A program made the position numbers and the translations under genes. The notes beneath the pieces were generated by a model that was not told the origin of the DNA, did not search any database, and saw only the letters and a list, made by a program, of their open reading frames with translations. Of a stretch of 64,000 bases of DNA, positions 54,471 through 63,053 are shown one piece after another (positions within the stretch are counted from its first letter, which is position 1; each line of letters begins with the position of its first letter). The stretch covers positions 186,001 to 250,000 of the forward strand of contig JBCDLH010000004.1 of the NCBI GenBank assembly GCA_038745585.1. Reading direction: 5' to 3'. This DNA comes from HLUCCA09 sp038745585 (GTDB lineage: Bacteria > Pseudomonadota > Alphaproteobacteria > Rhodobacterales > Rhodobacteraceae).

Positions 54471-55214
54471 ATGGCGGAACCGCGTTTTTTGGAGACGCCT
54501 GAGGGGCGGCGCATCGCCTATCACCGGAGTCCGGGAACCGGGCCGATGGTGGTCTTTCTGGGCGGCCTCAGCTCCGACATGGAGGGGACGAAGGCGCTTC
54601 ACCTCGAGGCTTGGGCGAAGGCCGCGGGGCGCGCCTTTCTGCGCTTCGACTATTCGGGGCATGGCCAGAGCTCGGGCACGTTTGCCGAGGGCTGCATCGG
54701 AGACTGGGCCGAGGACGCGCGCGCCGTGCTGGCCGCACTGACCGAGGGCAAGCTCATTCTCGTCGGTTCGTCGATGGGCGGCTGGCAAGCGCTTCTCCTG
54801 GCGCGCGCGATGCCAGAGCGCTGTGCCGCGCTCGTCACCATCGCCGCCGCGCCCGATTTCACCGAAGACGGGATGTGGGCTAAATTCAGCAACGCACAGC
54901 GGACGGCGATCCTGGAGACGGGTCAGATCACACTGCCGTCGGACTACGACGCACCGATGATCGTCACGCGGCGGCTGATCGAGGAGGGGCGCGAAAACCT
55001 CGTCCTCCGCTCTCCTTTGCCGCTGCCTATCCCCGTGCGGATGCTCCAGGGTACAGCGGACGAGGATGTCGAAATGGAAGTCGCGCTGCGCCTGCTCGAC
55101 CATGCGACCGGGGACGACCTGCGCCTGACCCTCGTCAAGGACGCCGATCACCGCTTTTCGACGCCAGAGTGCCTGGCGATGATCGTCGCCGCCGTCGAAG
55201 AGGTGAGCCAATGA
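54471..55214 (+). CDS. Alpha/beta hydrolase, ABHD10-like thioesterase/esterase
   Basis: 247 residues. The nucleophile is S101 in GSSMGGW, the oxyanion region is FLGGLSSDMEG, RFDYSGHGQS is typical of the fold, and the acid and His lie in QGTADEDV and DADHRFS. The length and pattern resemble mammalian ABHD10 (acyl glucuronide/depalmitoylating esterase) and its bacterial homologues. Its stop overlaps the ATG of the next hydrolase by four bases, so the two are made together. Confidence 0.85.
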   Translation: MAEPRFLETPEGRRIAYHRSPGTGPMVVFLGGLSSDMEGTKALHLEAWAKAAGRAFLRFDYSGHGQSSGTFAEGCIGDWAEDARAVLAALTEGKLILVGSSMGGWQALLLARAMPERCAALVTIAAAPDFTEDGMWAKFSNAQRTAILETGQITLPSDYDAPMIVTRRLIEEGRENLVLRSPLPLPIPVRMLQGTADEDVEMEVALRLLDHATGDDLRLTLVKDADHRFSTPECLAMIVAAVEEVSQ

Positions 55215-56179
55215 AATGGGCGCTGGGCGGGGTCGCACTCCTCGGTGTTGCGGGGGCGCTGCTTTGGCTCTTCGGCCCGCGCGAGCCGGTGGACCTGGAG
55301 ATCGCATTTGCAACGGAGGACATCCCCGAGGATCTCGACGCATGGCTGGTCGCGCGGGAGGCGGAGGTTCCCGCGCTACGGCCCGGCGCAGAGCGGCGGA
55401 TCGTTTGGGCGGGCGCGCCGGGCCTGCGGACGCCGCTGGCGCTTGTCTATCTGCATGGCTTTTCGGCCTCAGCCGAAGAAATCCGGCCCGTCCCGGATCG
55501 CGCCGCCGCCGCGCTTGGCGCGAACCTCTATTTCGCGCGACTGCGCGGACATGGGCGCGACGGGCCGGCGATGGCTGAGGCTACTGCCGGTGATTGGATC
55601 GAGGATCTGGCAGAGGCGATTGCGATCGGGCGGCGGATCGGCGAGCGCGTGGTTTTAATCGGGACGTCGACCGGCGGCACGCTCGCGGCTTTGGCCGCCT
55701 ATGATCCGCGCCTTTCGGACGGCGTCGCCGGGATCGTCTTCGTCTCGCCGAACTTCCGCATCAACTCCGCCGGTGCCGGGCTTCTCACCGCGCCATTTGC
55801 GCGGCGCTGGTTGCCGGTTGTGCTCGGCGCCGAACGAGGCTTTGAGCCCGAAAACGAGGGGCAGGCCGCGCATTGGACGACGCGTTACCCCTCGGTCGCG
55901 GTGCTACCGATGGCGGCCCTGGTCGCCCATCACGCGCGGCTTGACCCGGCTGCTGCCACCCTCCCAGCGCTTTTTCTCTACTCCGAGCACGACGAGGTTG
56001 TTTCTCCGGCGGCCACTGGCCGCGTCGCCTCGGCTTGGGGCGGGCCCACAGACGTGCATACCTTTGTGATGGGCGCGGGCGACGATGCCTTCAACCATGT
56101 CATTGCAGGTGACATTTTGAGCCCCGGACAGACGACGCGCGCAGTGGACTTGATCGTGGATTGGGCGCGGGACCTCTAA
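55211..56179 (+). CDS. Membrane-anchored alpha/beta hydrolase
   Basis: 322 residues. The first 21 residues form an uncleaved membrane anchor or signal (MKWALGGVALLGVAGALLWL). The rest is an alpha/beta hydrolase with oxyanion motif LHGFSAS at 81-87, RLRGHGRDG, nucleophile S153 in GTSTGG, acid in YSEHDEVV and a C-terminal His near FNHVIAG. It likely acts on the periplasmic face. The start overlaps the preceding hydrolase stop (ATGA). Confidence 0.83.
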   Translation: MKWALGGVALLGVAGALLWLFGPREPVDLEIAFATEDIPEDLDAWLVAREAEVPALRPGAERRIVWAGAPGLRTPLALVYLHGFSASAEEIRPVPDRAAAALGANLYFARLRGHGRDGPAMAEATAGDWIEDLAEAIAIGRRIGERVVLIGTSTGGTLAALAAYDPRLSDGVAGIVFVSPNFRINSAGAGLLTAPFARRWLPVVLGAERGFEPENEGQAAHWTTRYPSVAVLPMAALVAHHARLDPAAATLPALFLYSEHDEVVSPAATGRVASAWGGPTDVHTFVMGAGDDAFNHVIAGDILSPGQTTRAVDLIVDWARDL

Positions 56180-56209
56180 GGCGCCGGGTGTCCTTTGCCA
56201 CGTAGGGGT

Positions 56210-56242
56210 GCCTCCGGCGGCGATATTTGGCGCAAGAAGAAG
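56210..56242 (+). repeat. Rhodobacterales-type intergenic motif, copy 1
   Basis: CCTCCGGCGG followed by ATATTTGG, CGCAAGAAGAAG. It is an imperfect relative of an intergenic motif I recall as frequent in Rhodobacterales (GGCGGGAGTATTT then CAAGATGAAG). It lies in the 204-base gap before the HisD-family gene. Confidence 0.5.
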
Positions 56243-56291
56243 GGTTGGGGCAGCGCTTTGCGGCGCGGCTGGGCCTGGGGCGAAGCGGCGC

Positions 56292-56305
56292 TGCATAGGT
56301 ATGCA
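56292..56305. promoter_or_regulatory. Candidate operator before the HisD-family operon
   Basis: Perfect inverted repeat TGCATA-GG-TATGCA, 79 bases before the dehydrogenase start. A LacI regulator is encoded downstream in the same cluster and could bind here, though the half-sites lack the central CG usual in LacI sites. A second candidate, GAATCGGTTG, lies at 56307-56316. Confidence 0.35.
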
Positions 56306-56383
56306 GGAATCGGTTGAGGCGCGGCACCGGTGCTCTATGCTGACCGCCAAAGTGCCGAGACCGTCTGGCAAGGAGGGACCGAC

Positions 56384-57709
56384 ATGGCCGAATACCTGAA
56401 GCGCGGAAAGCCCGCGGAGGCGCGCGCTGAGGACGATGCAAAAGTGCGCGGGATTGTCGAGGGGATCCTCGCCGATATCGAAGCGCGCGGCGACGCGGCG
56501 GTGCGCGCGCTTTCGGCGAAATTCGACCGGTATGAGCCGGCGGCTTTTGTGCTGAGCCGGTCGGAGATCGACGCGGCAAAGGCCCAGGTCTCGGACCAGG
56601 AAATGGCCGATATCCGTTTTGCGCAGGATCAGATCCGGCGCTTTGCCGAAGCGCAAAGGGCTTCGATGCAAGATGTCGAGGTCGAAACGTTGCCCGGCGT
56701 GATCCTTGGGCATCGCAATATTCCGGTGAATTCGGTCGGCTGCTACGTGCCGGGCGGCAAGTTCCCGATGGTGGCCTCAGCGCATATGTCCGTGCTGACG
56801 GCAAAGGTCGCCGGTGTGAAGCGGATTGTGGCTTCGGCGCCGCCGGTCGACGGCAAGCCGCATCCGGCCATCGTGGCGGCGATGGACGAGGGTGGGGCGG
56901 ATGAGATCCTTGTCCTCGGCGGTGTCCAGGCAGTGGGCGCGATGGCGCTCGGGACCGAGACGGTGCGCCCGGTGGACATGCTCGTGGGCCCCGGCAACGC
57001 GTTCGTCGCCGAAGCGAAGCGGCAGCTTTTCGGGCGTGTCGGCATCGACCTCTTTGCCGGGCCGACCGAGACTTGTGTCATTGCCGACGACACGGTCGAT
57101 GGCGAGATGTGCGCAACAGATCTCTTGGGCCAGGCCGAACACGGCTATAATTCGCCCGCCGTCCTGATCACCAATTCGCGCAAGCTCGCCGAGGACACGA
57201 TGGCCGAGATCGCGCGGCTGTTGGAGATCCTGCCCACGGCGGAAACGGCGCGGGTGAGCTGGGAGGAATACGGCGAGATCATTCTCTGCGCCGATTACGA
57301 CGAAATGCTCGCCGTCTCCGAAGACATCGCCTCGGAACATGTGCAGGTGATGACCGCACGGGACGATTGGTTTCTCGAGAACATGACCAATTACGGTGCG
57401 CTCTTTCTCGGACCGCGCACCAACGTGGCCAATGGTGACAAGGTCATCGGCACGAACCACACCCTACCGACGAAGAAGGCGGGGCGGTATACGGGCGGGC
57501 TTTGGGTCGGCAAGTTTCTTAAGACCCACTCCTATCAGAAGGTCGTCTCGGACGAGGCGGCGGCGCTGGTCGGCGCGTATGGCTCACGGCTCTGCATGCT
57601 CGAAGGGTTTGTCGGCCACGCGGAGCAGTGCAACGTGCGCGTCCGCCGCTATGGCGGGCTCAACGTGCCCTATGGTGCGGCGGCGCCCTACCGGGATGCG
57701 GCGGAGTAG
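56384..57709 (+). CDS. Histidinol dehydrogenase-family NAD-dependent dehydrogenase
   Basis: 441 residues. It keeps the HisD catalytic elements, with GQAEHGYNSP, SEHVQVM and GTNHTLPTKKAGRYTGG. HisD paralogues in Roseobacters include HpsN, which oxidises dihydroxypropanesulfonate, so a catabolic alcohol or diol dehydrogenase is as likely as histidinol oxidation. AGGAGG lies 7 bases before the ATG at 56384; an ATG 54 bases upstream is not supported. It heads a run with NTF2-like, SDR and LacI genes, which favours a catabolic role rather than histidine synthesis. Confidence 0.88.
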   Translation: MAEYLKRGKPAEARAEDDAKVRGIVEGILADIEARGDAAVRALSAKFDRYEPAAFVLSRSEIDAAKAQVSDQEMADIRFAQDQIRRFAEAQRASMQDVEVETLPGVILGHRNIPVNSVGCYVPGGKFPMVASAHMSVLTAKVAGVKRIVASAPPVDGKPHPAIVAAMDEGGADEILVLGGVQAVGAMALGTETVRPVDMLVGPGNAFVAEAKRQLFGRVGIDLFAGPTETCVIADDTVDGEMCATDLLGQAEHGYNSPAVLITNSRKLAEDTMAEIARLLEILPTAETARVSWEEYGEIILCADYDEMLAVSEDIASEHVQVMTARDDWFLENMTNYGALFLGPRTNVANGDKVIGTNHTLPTKKAGRYTGGLWVGKFLKTHSYQKVVSDEAAALVGAYGSRLCMLEGFVGHAEQCNVRVRRYGGLNVPYGAAAPYRDAAE

Positions 57710-57723
57710 GCCCAGAGGGGGGC

Positions 57724-57745
57724 GGGAGTATTTGGACCAAGATGA
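57724..57745 (+). repeat. Rhodobacterales-type intergenic motif, copy 2
   Basis: GGGAGTATTTGG then ACCAAGATGA in the short gap after the dehydrogenase gene. It overlaps the first possible ATG codons of the next gene, so that start codon is doubtful. Confidence 0.55.
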
Positions 57746-58761
57746 TGGGGGCTGAGGGGCAGATCGCCAACGACAGGGCAGCGTTGACGGCCGTGACCGC
57801 CGACATGGAAGCTGCGCTCTATCATGACCTGGGGCGGGGCGCGCGCGCGGGGGAGGCCGCGTTTGCCGCCGATGCGCGGGTGCACATGTGCGCGCCCTTC
57901 GGGGATCTGCCCGGGTGGTATGGCTGGTGGGAGCGCTGCCTGGCGCCCCTGGCCGAGGCGATGCCCGATGTCGAGCGACGCGTGCACATTCGCATTGCGG
58001 GGCCGGATGAGCATGGTGGGCAATGGGTCGGCTGCGGGGGATGTTACATCGGCACCTTCGAACGCGACTGGCTCGGCATTCCGGCGACACGGCGCGCGCT
58101 CCACATGCGGTTTCACGAGTTCTTCCGGGTCGAGGACGGCCATGTGGCGGAGGTGCAGGCGCTGTGGGATGTTCCCGAGGTGATGATGCAGGCGCGCGCC
58201 TGGCCACTCGCCCCAAGCCTCGGGCGAGACTGGCACATCCCGGGGCCGGCGACCTGTGATGGGCTCGGGCCCCATGCCAGCGACGGGGCAGCGGCGGCGC
58301 AGCACGTGATCGACATGCTGAGCCATCTCAAGAAGCACCCGGCCGAGGGTGGCCCCGAAGTCATGGAGATGGAGCGGTTCTGGCACCCCAAGATGAGCTG
58401 GTACGGGCCGGCGGGCATCGGGACGGGGCGCGGCATCGAGGGCTTCCGCCGGCACCATCAGATCCCGTTTCTGAAAGCGATGCCGGACCGCGGGCAATAC
58501 CTCGAGGAGATCACCTATCACTTCATGGCCGAGGGCGATTATGTCGGCGTGACGGGCTGGCCCAACATGGTACAGACCCTGAGCGATGGCGGCTGGATGG
58601 GAATCGCGCCGGCTGGCAAGCGCGTCACGATGCGCTCGCTCGACTTTTGGCGGCTGGAGAACGGGCTGATCCGAGAGAATTGGGTGCTCGTCGACCTTCT
58701 CGATGTCTACGATCAAATCGGAGTCGACGTGTTCGAGCGGATGCGGGAGCTTGTGGCGTGA
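57742..58761 (+). CDS. Tandem NTF2/SnoaL-like protein
   Basis: Up to 339 residues made of two SnoaL/NTF2-like alpha+beta halves. The first, about 15-170, contains RVHMCAPFGDLPGWYGWWERCLAPL and GCYIGTFERDWLGIP. The second, about 200-335, contains FWHPKMSWYGPAGIGTGRGIEGFRRHHQ and ends in NWVLVDLLDVYDQIG. Such folds act as hydrolases, dehydratases, cyclases or isomerases. The ATG at 57742 falls inside a repeat motif and has a poor ribosome binding site, so translation may start downstream. The end overlaps the next gene by four bases (GTGA). Confidence 0.8.
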   Translation: MMGAEGQIANDRAALTAVTADMEAALYHDLGRGARAGEAAFAADARVHMCAPFGDLPGWYGWWERCLAPLAEAMPDVERRVHIRIAGPDEHGGQWVGCGGCYIGTFERDWLGIPATRRALHMRFHEFFRVEDGHVAEVQALWDVPEVMMQARAWPLAPSLGRDWHIPGPATCDGLGPHASDGAAAAQHVIDMLSHLKKHPAEGGPEVMEMERFWHPKMSWYGPAGIGTGRGIEGFRRHHQIPFLKAMPDRGQYLEEITYHFMAEGDYVGVTGWPNMVQTLSDGGWMGIAPAGKRVTMRSLDFWRLENGLIRENWVLVDLLDVYDQIGVDVFERMRELVA

Positions 58762-59435
58762 AACGGCGGCCCGGGAGCTGGGTCGCGCTCGAACGGCTCG
58801 GGCGCGTGCGGCTGTCGCGCCATTTCACCATGCGAGAGTTTCTTTACTCGGAGATCGGAGACTTCTACGGCCGGCCCAATCTGCCCGAAGACCCAGAGCG
58901 GGCCATCGCGGCCGGGCGGGGCCTCGCGGAGACGCTGCTGGAGCCGCTGGTCGAGACCTTTGGGCCAATCGACGTCCGTTCGGGCTATCGCTCGCCGGAG
59001 CTCAACCACTTTGGCGCGACCCAAGTGCGCCCGCAGAAATGCGCGGCGAACCCAAAGAATTACGGCGGGCATATCTGGGACCGGCGCGATGCGGAGGGGC
59101 GGATCGGGGCGTGCGTGTCGCTTGTCATCCCTTGGTTTGCCCATGGCTATAATGCGGGCCGCAGCTGGCGGGACCTGGCGTGGTGGCTCTATGACCACCT
59201 GCCCTTTCACGACGTATGTTTCTTTCCAAAGAACGCGGCCTTCAACCTGACATGGCGGGCCGGGTCCACCGCGCGGAGGATCGACAGCTACATCGCGCCC
59301 AAAGGTTGCCTTCTGCGGCCCGGGGAGGCGCCGGAGCCCGGGCGCGTCCGCCGCTATGCCGATTTCCCAGCCTTTCGCGGGATCGGCTATCCTCCGCTGC
59401 CTTTGCCGCCGGATCTCGTAGGAGGCTTCGCGTGA
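58758..59435 (+). CDS. M15-peptidase-like protein with degenerate active site
   Basis: 225 residues. The core FDVRSGYRSPELNHFG-type segment (residues about 72-86) resembles Hedgehog/DD-peptidase proteins of the M15 group. The canonical SxHxxGxAxD zinc motif is not intact: the corresponding place reads GGHIWDRRDAEGRIGACVSL, and the second His is also unclear (HDVCFFPKN). It may be inactive or bind a ligand. The GTG start at 58758 overlaps the preceding stop and the end overlaps the SDR start, so it is translated as part of the catabolic operon, where a peptidase fold is unexpected. Confidence 0.72.
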   Translation: MKRRPGSWVALERLGRVRLSRHFTMREFLYSEIGDFYGRPNLPEDPERAIAAGRGLAETLLEPLVETFGPIDVRSGYRSPELNHFGATQVRPQKCAANPKNYGGHIWDRRDAEGRIGACVSLVIPWFAHGYNAGRSWRDLAWWLYDHLPFHDVCFFPKNAAFNLTWRAGSTARRIDSYIAPKGCLLRPGEAPEPGRVRRYADFPAFRGIGYPPLPLPPDLVGGFA

Positions 59436-60199
59436 CCCTCGCCCTGCCACGCATGCCCTCCTTCCGGCTCGACGGGAAGCGCGCGTTGGTGACGGGCGCG
59501 TCGCGCGGGATCGGGCTCGGCGCGGCGGTGGCGCTTGGCGAGGCGGGCGCACACGTGGTCATGTCAGCGCGGGGGGCCGACGCGCTGGGCAAGGCGGTCG
59601 CTGCGATGACGGAGGCCGGGTTCTCATCGGAGGCCGCACCGTGCAACGTGACGGACGTGGCGGCGGTGGAAGCTCTCGTCGCTGGGCACGGCCCCTTCGA
59701 TGTGCTGGTAAACTCGGCGGGGACGTCGCGGCCCGGCCCCGTCGCGTGCACCACTGAGGACGATTACGATGCCGTTATGGCAGCCAACACGAAGGCTGCG
59801 TTCTTCCTTGCGCGCGCGGTGGCACCGGGGATGGCGGAGCGGGGTGGCGGCTCCATCCTACAGATCTCGAGCCAAATGGGGCATGTGGGCGGGATCGACC
59901 GCGCGCTCTACTGTGCGTCGAAATTCGCCGTCGAGGGCATGACAAAGGCGATGGCGATGGAATGGGGGCCGAAGAACGTGCGGGTCAACACGATTTGCCC
60001 GACCTTCATCCGCACCGCTCTGACAGAGGCAACCTTCGAAAACCCCGAGCGCGTCGCCTGGATCACCGAGAAGATCAAGCTCGGCCGCGTGGGCGAGGTC
60101 GAGGACATCATGGGGGCGGTGCTGTTTCTGGCGAGCGATGCGAGCGCGCTGGTCACCGGCGCGCATCTCTTGGTCGATGGCGGGTGGACGGCGGGCTAG
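59432..60199 (+). CDS. Short-chain dehydrogenase/reductase
   Basis: 255-residue NAD(P)-dependent oxidoreductase. The cofactor loop is TGASRGIGLG, NSAGT marks the next conserved strand, the catalytic Ser lies in ISSQMGHVGG and the Tyr/Lys pair in YCASK. The C-terminus ends LVDGGWTAG, as in the FabG-like classical SDRs. The GTG at 59432 has AGGAGG 6 bases upstream and overlaps the previous stop. It likely oxidises or reduces a hydroxyl/keto group of the pathway substrate. Confidence 0.92.
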   Translation: MTLALPRMPSFRLDGKRALVTGASRGIGLGAAVALGEAGAHVVMSARGADALGKAVAAMTEAGFSSEAAPCNVTDVAAVEALVAGHGPFDVLVNSAGTSRPGPVACTTEDDYDAVMAANTKAAFFLARAVAPGMAERGGGSILQISSQMGHVGGIDRALYCASKFAVEGMTKAMAMEWGPKNVRVNTICPTFIRTALTEATFENPERVAWITEKIKLGRVGEVEDIMGAVLFLASDASALVTGAHLLVDGGWTAG

Positions 60200-60254
60200 C
60201 CCTGCGGCAGGAACGGATCGCACAGCGGATCGCAAGAGGTCGAAAGGAACGACG

Positions 60255-61295
60255 ATGCCCAAGGGGCGCGCCAGCCGAGACAAGGTCACGTCGCTCGACG
60301 TTGCGGCGGCTGCGGGCGTGAGCCAATCAGCGGTGAGCCGCGTCTTTACCCCAGGTGCGTCCGTCAGCTCCAAAATGGCAGCGCGGGTGAAAAAAGCGGC
60401 GAGCGAGCTCGGCTATCGGCCCAACGTGCTCGCGCGCTCGCTGATCACCGGGCGCAGCCGGATCATCGGGCTGATCGTGGCCTATCTCCACAATCAGTTT
60501 TACCCCGAGGCGCTGGAGCGGCTCTCCAACGCCCTCCAAGCGGAGGGCTATCACGTTCTCGTCTTTGTCGCGATGGGCCGGGGCCCCGAGGTCGATCACG
60601 TGATCGACGAGCTTTTGGACTATCAGGTTGACGGGATCGTCGCAGCCTCCGTCGGACTTTCGGACGAGCTTTTCACGCGCTGCGAGGAGGCGGGGATTCC
60701 GGTCGTTCTCTTCAACCGTGGTCATGCCGATGGGCGGCTGAGCGAGGTCACGTCGGACAATCTCGCAGGTGGGCGCAAGGTTGCCGAATTCCTCCTCGCC
60801 GGTGGTCATCAGCGGATCGCACATATCAGCGGCTGGCAGGGCTCGACGACCGGGCGCGATAGGGCCGCGGGCCTGCGCGAGGGGCTTGCCATGGCCGGAA
60901 CGGTCCCCATTGCGGTGCAAGACGGGATGTATCAGCGCGAAGTGGCCGCCGAAGGGGCCATCGCACTTTGGCAAGCGGAGCGGCCCGACGCGATCTTTGT
61001 GGGCAACGACCATATGGCGTTCGGCGTGATGGACGCGCTCCGCTACGGGCTCGGGCTTGCGGTTCCGGGCGATGTCTCGGTCGTGGGCTATGACGACGTG
61101 CAGGCTGCGGCGTGGGAGGCCTACGATCTGACGACGCTGCGCCAACCGGCGGGCCGCATGGTCGAGGCAACGGTCCGCACGCTCCTCGCGCAGATCGAAA
61201 CGCCTGGTCGCCCGGCAGAGAAGATCGCAATCGGAGGGCCGCTCGTCGTGCGCGGCTCGGCGCGAGTGCCGGAGGGATGGCATGCGGGGGTTTGA
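60255..61295 (+). CDS. LacI-family transcriptional regulator
   Basis: 346 residues. The N-terminal LacI HTH and hinge helix cover 11-65 (SLDVAAAAGVSQSAVSRVF, then YRPNVLARSL). The sugar-binding-like domain follows (IIGLIVAYLHNQFYPE, DGIVAAS, NRGHADG, GNDHMAFGVMDAL, VVGYDDV). The effector is probably a pathway intermediate. AAAGGA precedes the ATG by 7 bases. The direct repeat CGGATCGCA at 60214-60222 and 60226-60234 lies just before it. The end overlaps the next gene by 14 bases, so regulator and pathway are one transcript. Confidence 0.92.
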   Translation: MPKGRASRDKVTSLDVAAAAGVSQSAVSRVFTPGASVSSKMAARVKKAASELGYRPNVLARSLITGRSRIIGLIVAYLHNQFYPEALERLSNALQAEGYHVLVFVAMGRGPEVDHVIDELLDYQVDGIVAASVGLSDELFTRCEEAGIPVVLFNRGHADGRLSEVTSDNLAGGRKVAEFLLAGGHQRIAHISGWQGSTTGRDRAAGLREGLAMAGTVPIAVQDGMYQREVAAEGAIALWQAERPDAIFVGNDHMAFGVMDALRYGLGLAVPGDVSVVGYDDVQAAAWEAYDLTTLRQPAGRMVEATVRTLLAQIETPGRPAEKIAIGGPLVVRGSARVPEGWHAGV

Positions 61296-62238
61296 CAATC
61301 GGTGGCGGGACTTTCCCGACTACATCTTGGGGATCACGAAAGAGATTTGGGAGGATCGCGGCCTCGGCGCGCGGATGAAGGAGTATTACCACGCCGATGT
61401 GATTGTGCGGATGCCCGCTGGGGTTTCGACGGGCGAGCCCGCCTCGACCCAGGCGACCATGGCGACCCTGACGGAGTTTCCCGACCGCGTGCTCTTGGGT
61501 GAAGACGTCATTTGGTCCGGCACGCCGGAGGAGGGGCTTTTGTCGTCGCACCGCATTCTTTCGACGGCGACCCATCGCGGCGGTGCCTTCGGCGCAGCGA
61601 CTGGCAAGCGCGTGACCTATCGCGCGATCGCCGATTGCTGGGCCAAGGACAACCAGATCGCCGATGAGTGGCTCGTGCGCGACAACGGCGCGATCGTCCG
61701 GCAATTGGGGCACGACCCGCGAGACTGGGCCGAGGCGGAGATCGCCGCTGGTCGGGGCGGGACCCCTTTCACGCCGGCAAACGATGTTGCAGGCCCCTAT
61801 CTCGGCCGGGGCAACGACCATGAATTGGGCGAGACCTATGCCGATCTGCTCACGCGTCTGATGTCGGCGGAGTTCTCTGTGATCCCCGAAGAATGGGATC
61901 GGGCCTGTCACCTTGAATATCCAGGCGGGGAGGCGGGCCACGGCCACGCGGCGGCGGATGCCCATTGGCTCGGGCTGCGCGCGGCCTTTCCGTCGGCCAA
62001 GTTCGAGATACACCACATGATCGGGCGCGAAGACGAGATGATGCCGCCCCGCGCCGCCCTTCGCTGGTCGCTGACCGGCGCGCATTCCGGCTGGGGCGCT
62101 TTCGGTGCGCCGACCGGCGCAGAGGTGCATATCATGGGGATCAGCCACGCCGAGTTTGGGCCCTGGGGGCTTAGGCGCGAATGGGTGCTCTACGATGAGA
62201 CGGCGATCTGGAAGCAGATCCTGATGGCAGCAGGATGA
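61282..62238 (+). CDS. Second tandem NTF2/SnoaL-like protein
   Basis: 318 residues, again two NTF2-like halves. The first, about 25-150, has MPAGVSTGEPASTQATMATLTEFPDRVLLG and ADEWLVRDNGAIVRQLG. The second, about 185-315, has HHMIGREDEMMPPRAALRWSLTGAHSGWGAFGAPTGAEVHIMG and ends RREWVLYDETAIWKQI. It is a distant paralogue of the protein at 57742, sharing the NWVL/REWVL-type ending. GGAGGG precedes the ATG, which lies inside the end of the LacI gene. Probably catalyses a ring or lyase step with its partner; the exact chemistry is unknown. Confidence 0.82.
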   Translation: MRGFDNRWRDFPDYILGITKEIWEDRGLGARMKEYYHADVIVRMPAGVSTGEPASTQATMATLTEFPDRVLLGEDVIWSGTPEEGLLSSHRILSTATHRGGAFGAATGKRVTYRAIADCWAKDNQIADEWLVRDNGAIVRQLGHDPRDWAEAEIAAGRGGTPFTPANDVAGPYLGRGNDHELGETYADLLTRLMSAEFSVIPEEWDRACHLEYPGGEAGHGHAAADAHWLGLRAAFPSAKFEIHHMIGREDEMMPPRAALRWSLTGAHSGWGAFGAPTGAEVHIMGISHAEFGPWGLRREWVLYDETAIWKQILMAAG

Positions 62239-62347
62239 GCGTTGTGAGCGCGTGCGATCGTCGGTGCGGCGGAGAGGTTGCCCACCCTAGGGGCGCGTTT
62301 TGCGCGCACGGGTCGGGGACCGGGGCGGCGTGCGCGGGGCGCATGGC

Positions 62348-62962
62348 ATGGTGATCGACAGCAAAGCGCCTCCGGACGGCACGCGCGATGTTTATGAGCG
62401 CAAGGCGGCGGCCTATGATGCGGCACGATCTCGTGCGCTTTTTGAGGCGCGCTGGCTCGCCCGGTTTACTGCTGGCCTGCCGCCAGGCGGGCGCGTGCTC
62501 GATGTCGGCTGCGGTGCAGGCGAGCCGATTGCGCGCTGGTTTATCGCCGAGGGGTTCGCGGTGACGGGGGTCGATTTCTCCCATGCCATGCTGGAGATTG
62601 TCCGCGCTCGTTGGCCCGGCGGAGACTGGCGGGCGGCCGATATGCGCAGCTTCGATCTTGGCGAGACGTTCGACGGCATCATCGCCTGGGATAGCTTCTT
62701 TCATCTCGCCCCGGACGCGCAGCGCGAGTGCATCGCACGGTTCGCACGGCATCTTGCGCCCAAGGGCTCGCTCCTGCTCACCGTCGGCCCCGAGGCGGGC
62801 GTAAGGGAAGGCCAAGTGGGCGGGGAGCCTGTCTATCACGCCTCGCTTTCGCCTGCGGAATATGCGACCTGCCTCGAAACCAATGGCCTGCGCTTGACCG
62901 GGTTTCTCGCGGAGGACCCTGAAACAGACCGCCACAGCGTTCTGATGGCGATCAAAAGCTGA
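62348..62962 (+). CDS. Class I SAM-dependent methyltransferase
   Basis: 204-residue methyltransferase. Motif I is RVLDVGCGAGEPIAR at about 49-63, followed by VTGVDFSHAMLE and the DGIIAWDSFFHL segment. The ATG at 62348 is preferred to one 48 bases upstream because it starts near the usual fold boundary. It follows the second NTF2-like gene by 109 bases and precedes a MetE-type methyltransferase gene, so methyl transfer may be part of the same pathway; the substrate is unknown. Confidence 0.85.
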   Translation: MVIDSKAPPDGTRDVYERKAAAYDAARSRALFEARWLARFTAGLPPGGRVLDVGCGAGEPIARWFIAEGFAVTGVDFSHAMLEIVRARWPGGDWRAADMRSFDLGETFDGIIAWDSFFHLAPDAQRECIARFARHLAPKGSLLLTVGPEAGVREGQVGGEPVYHASLSPAEYATCLETNGLRLTGFLAEDPETDRHSVLMAIKS

Positions 62963-63053
62963 ACCGCATCAGGTGCGCAGTCTGCCCACCGTTCCGTCGT
63001 CATCCTGCGGGCATGCTGGCCATCACAATACGAGCAACGAAAGACCTCACATT

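Noticed and set aside
53197..57709. Reading the HisC-like and HisD-like genes as a histidine-biosynthesis operon
   Set aside because: They lie on opposite strands, two hydrolase genes separate them, and no other his gene is present; the HisD-like gene heads a catabolic-looking cluster.
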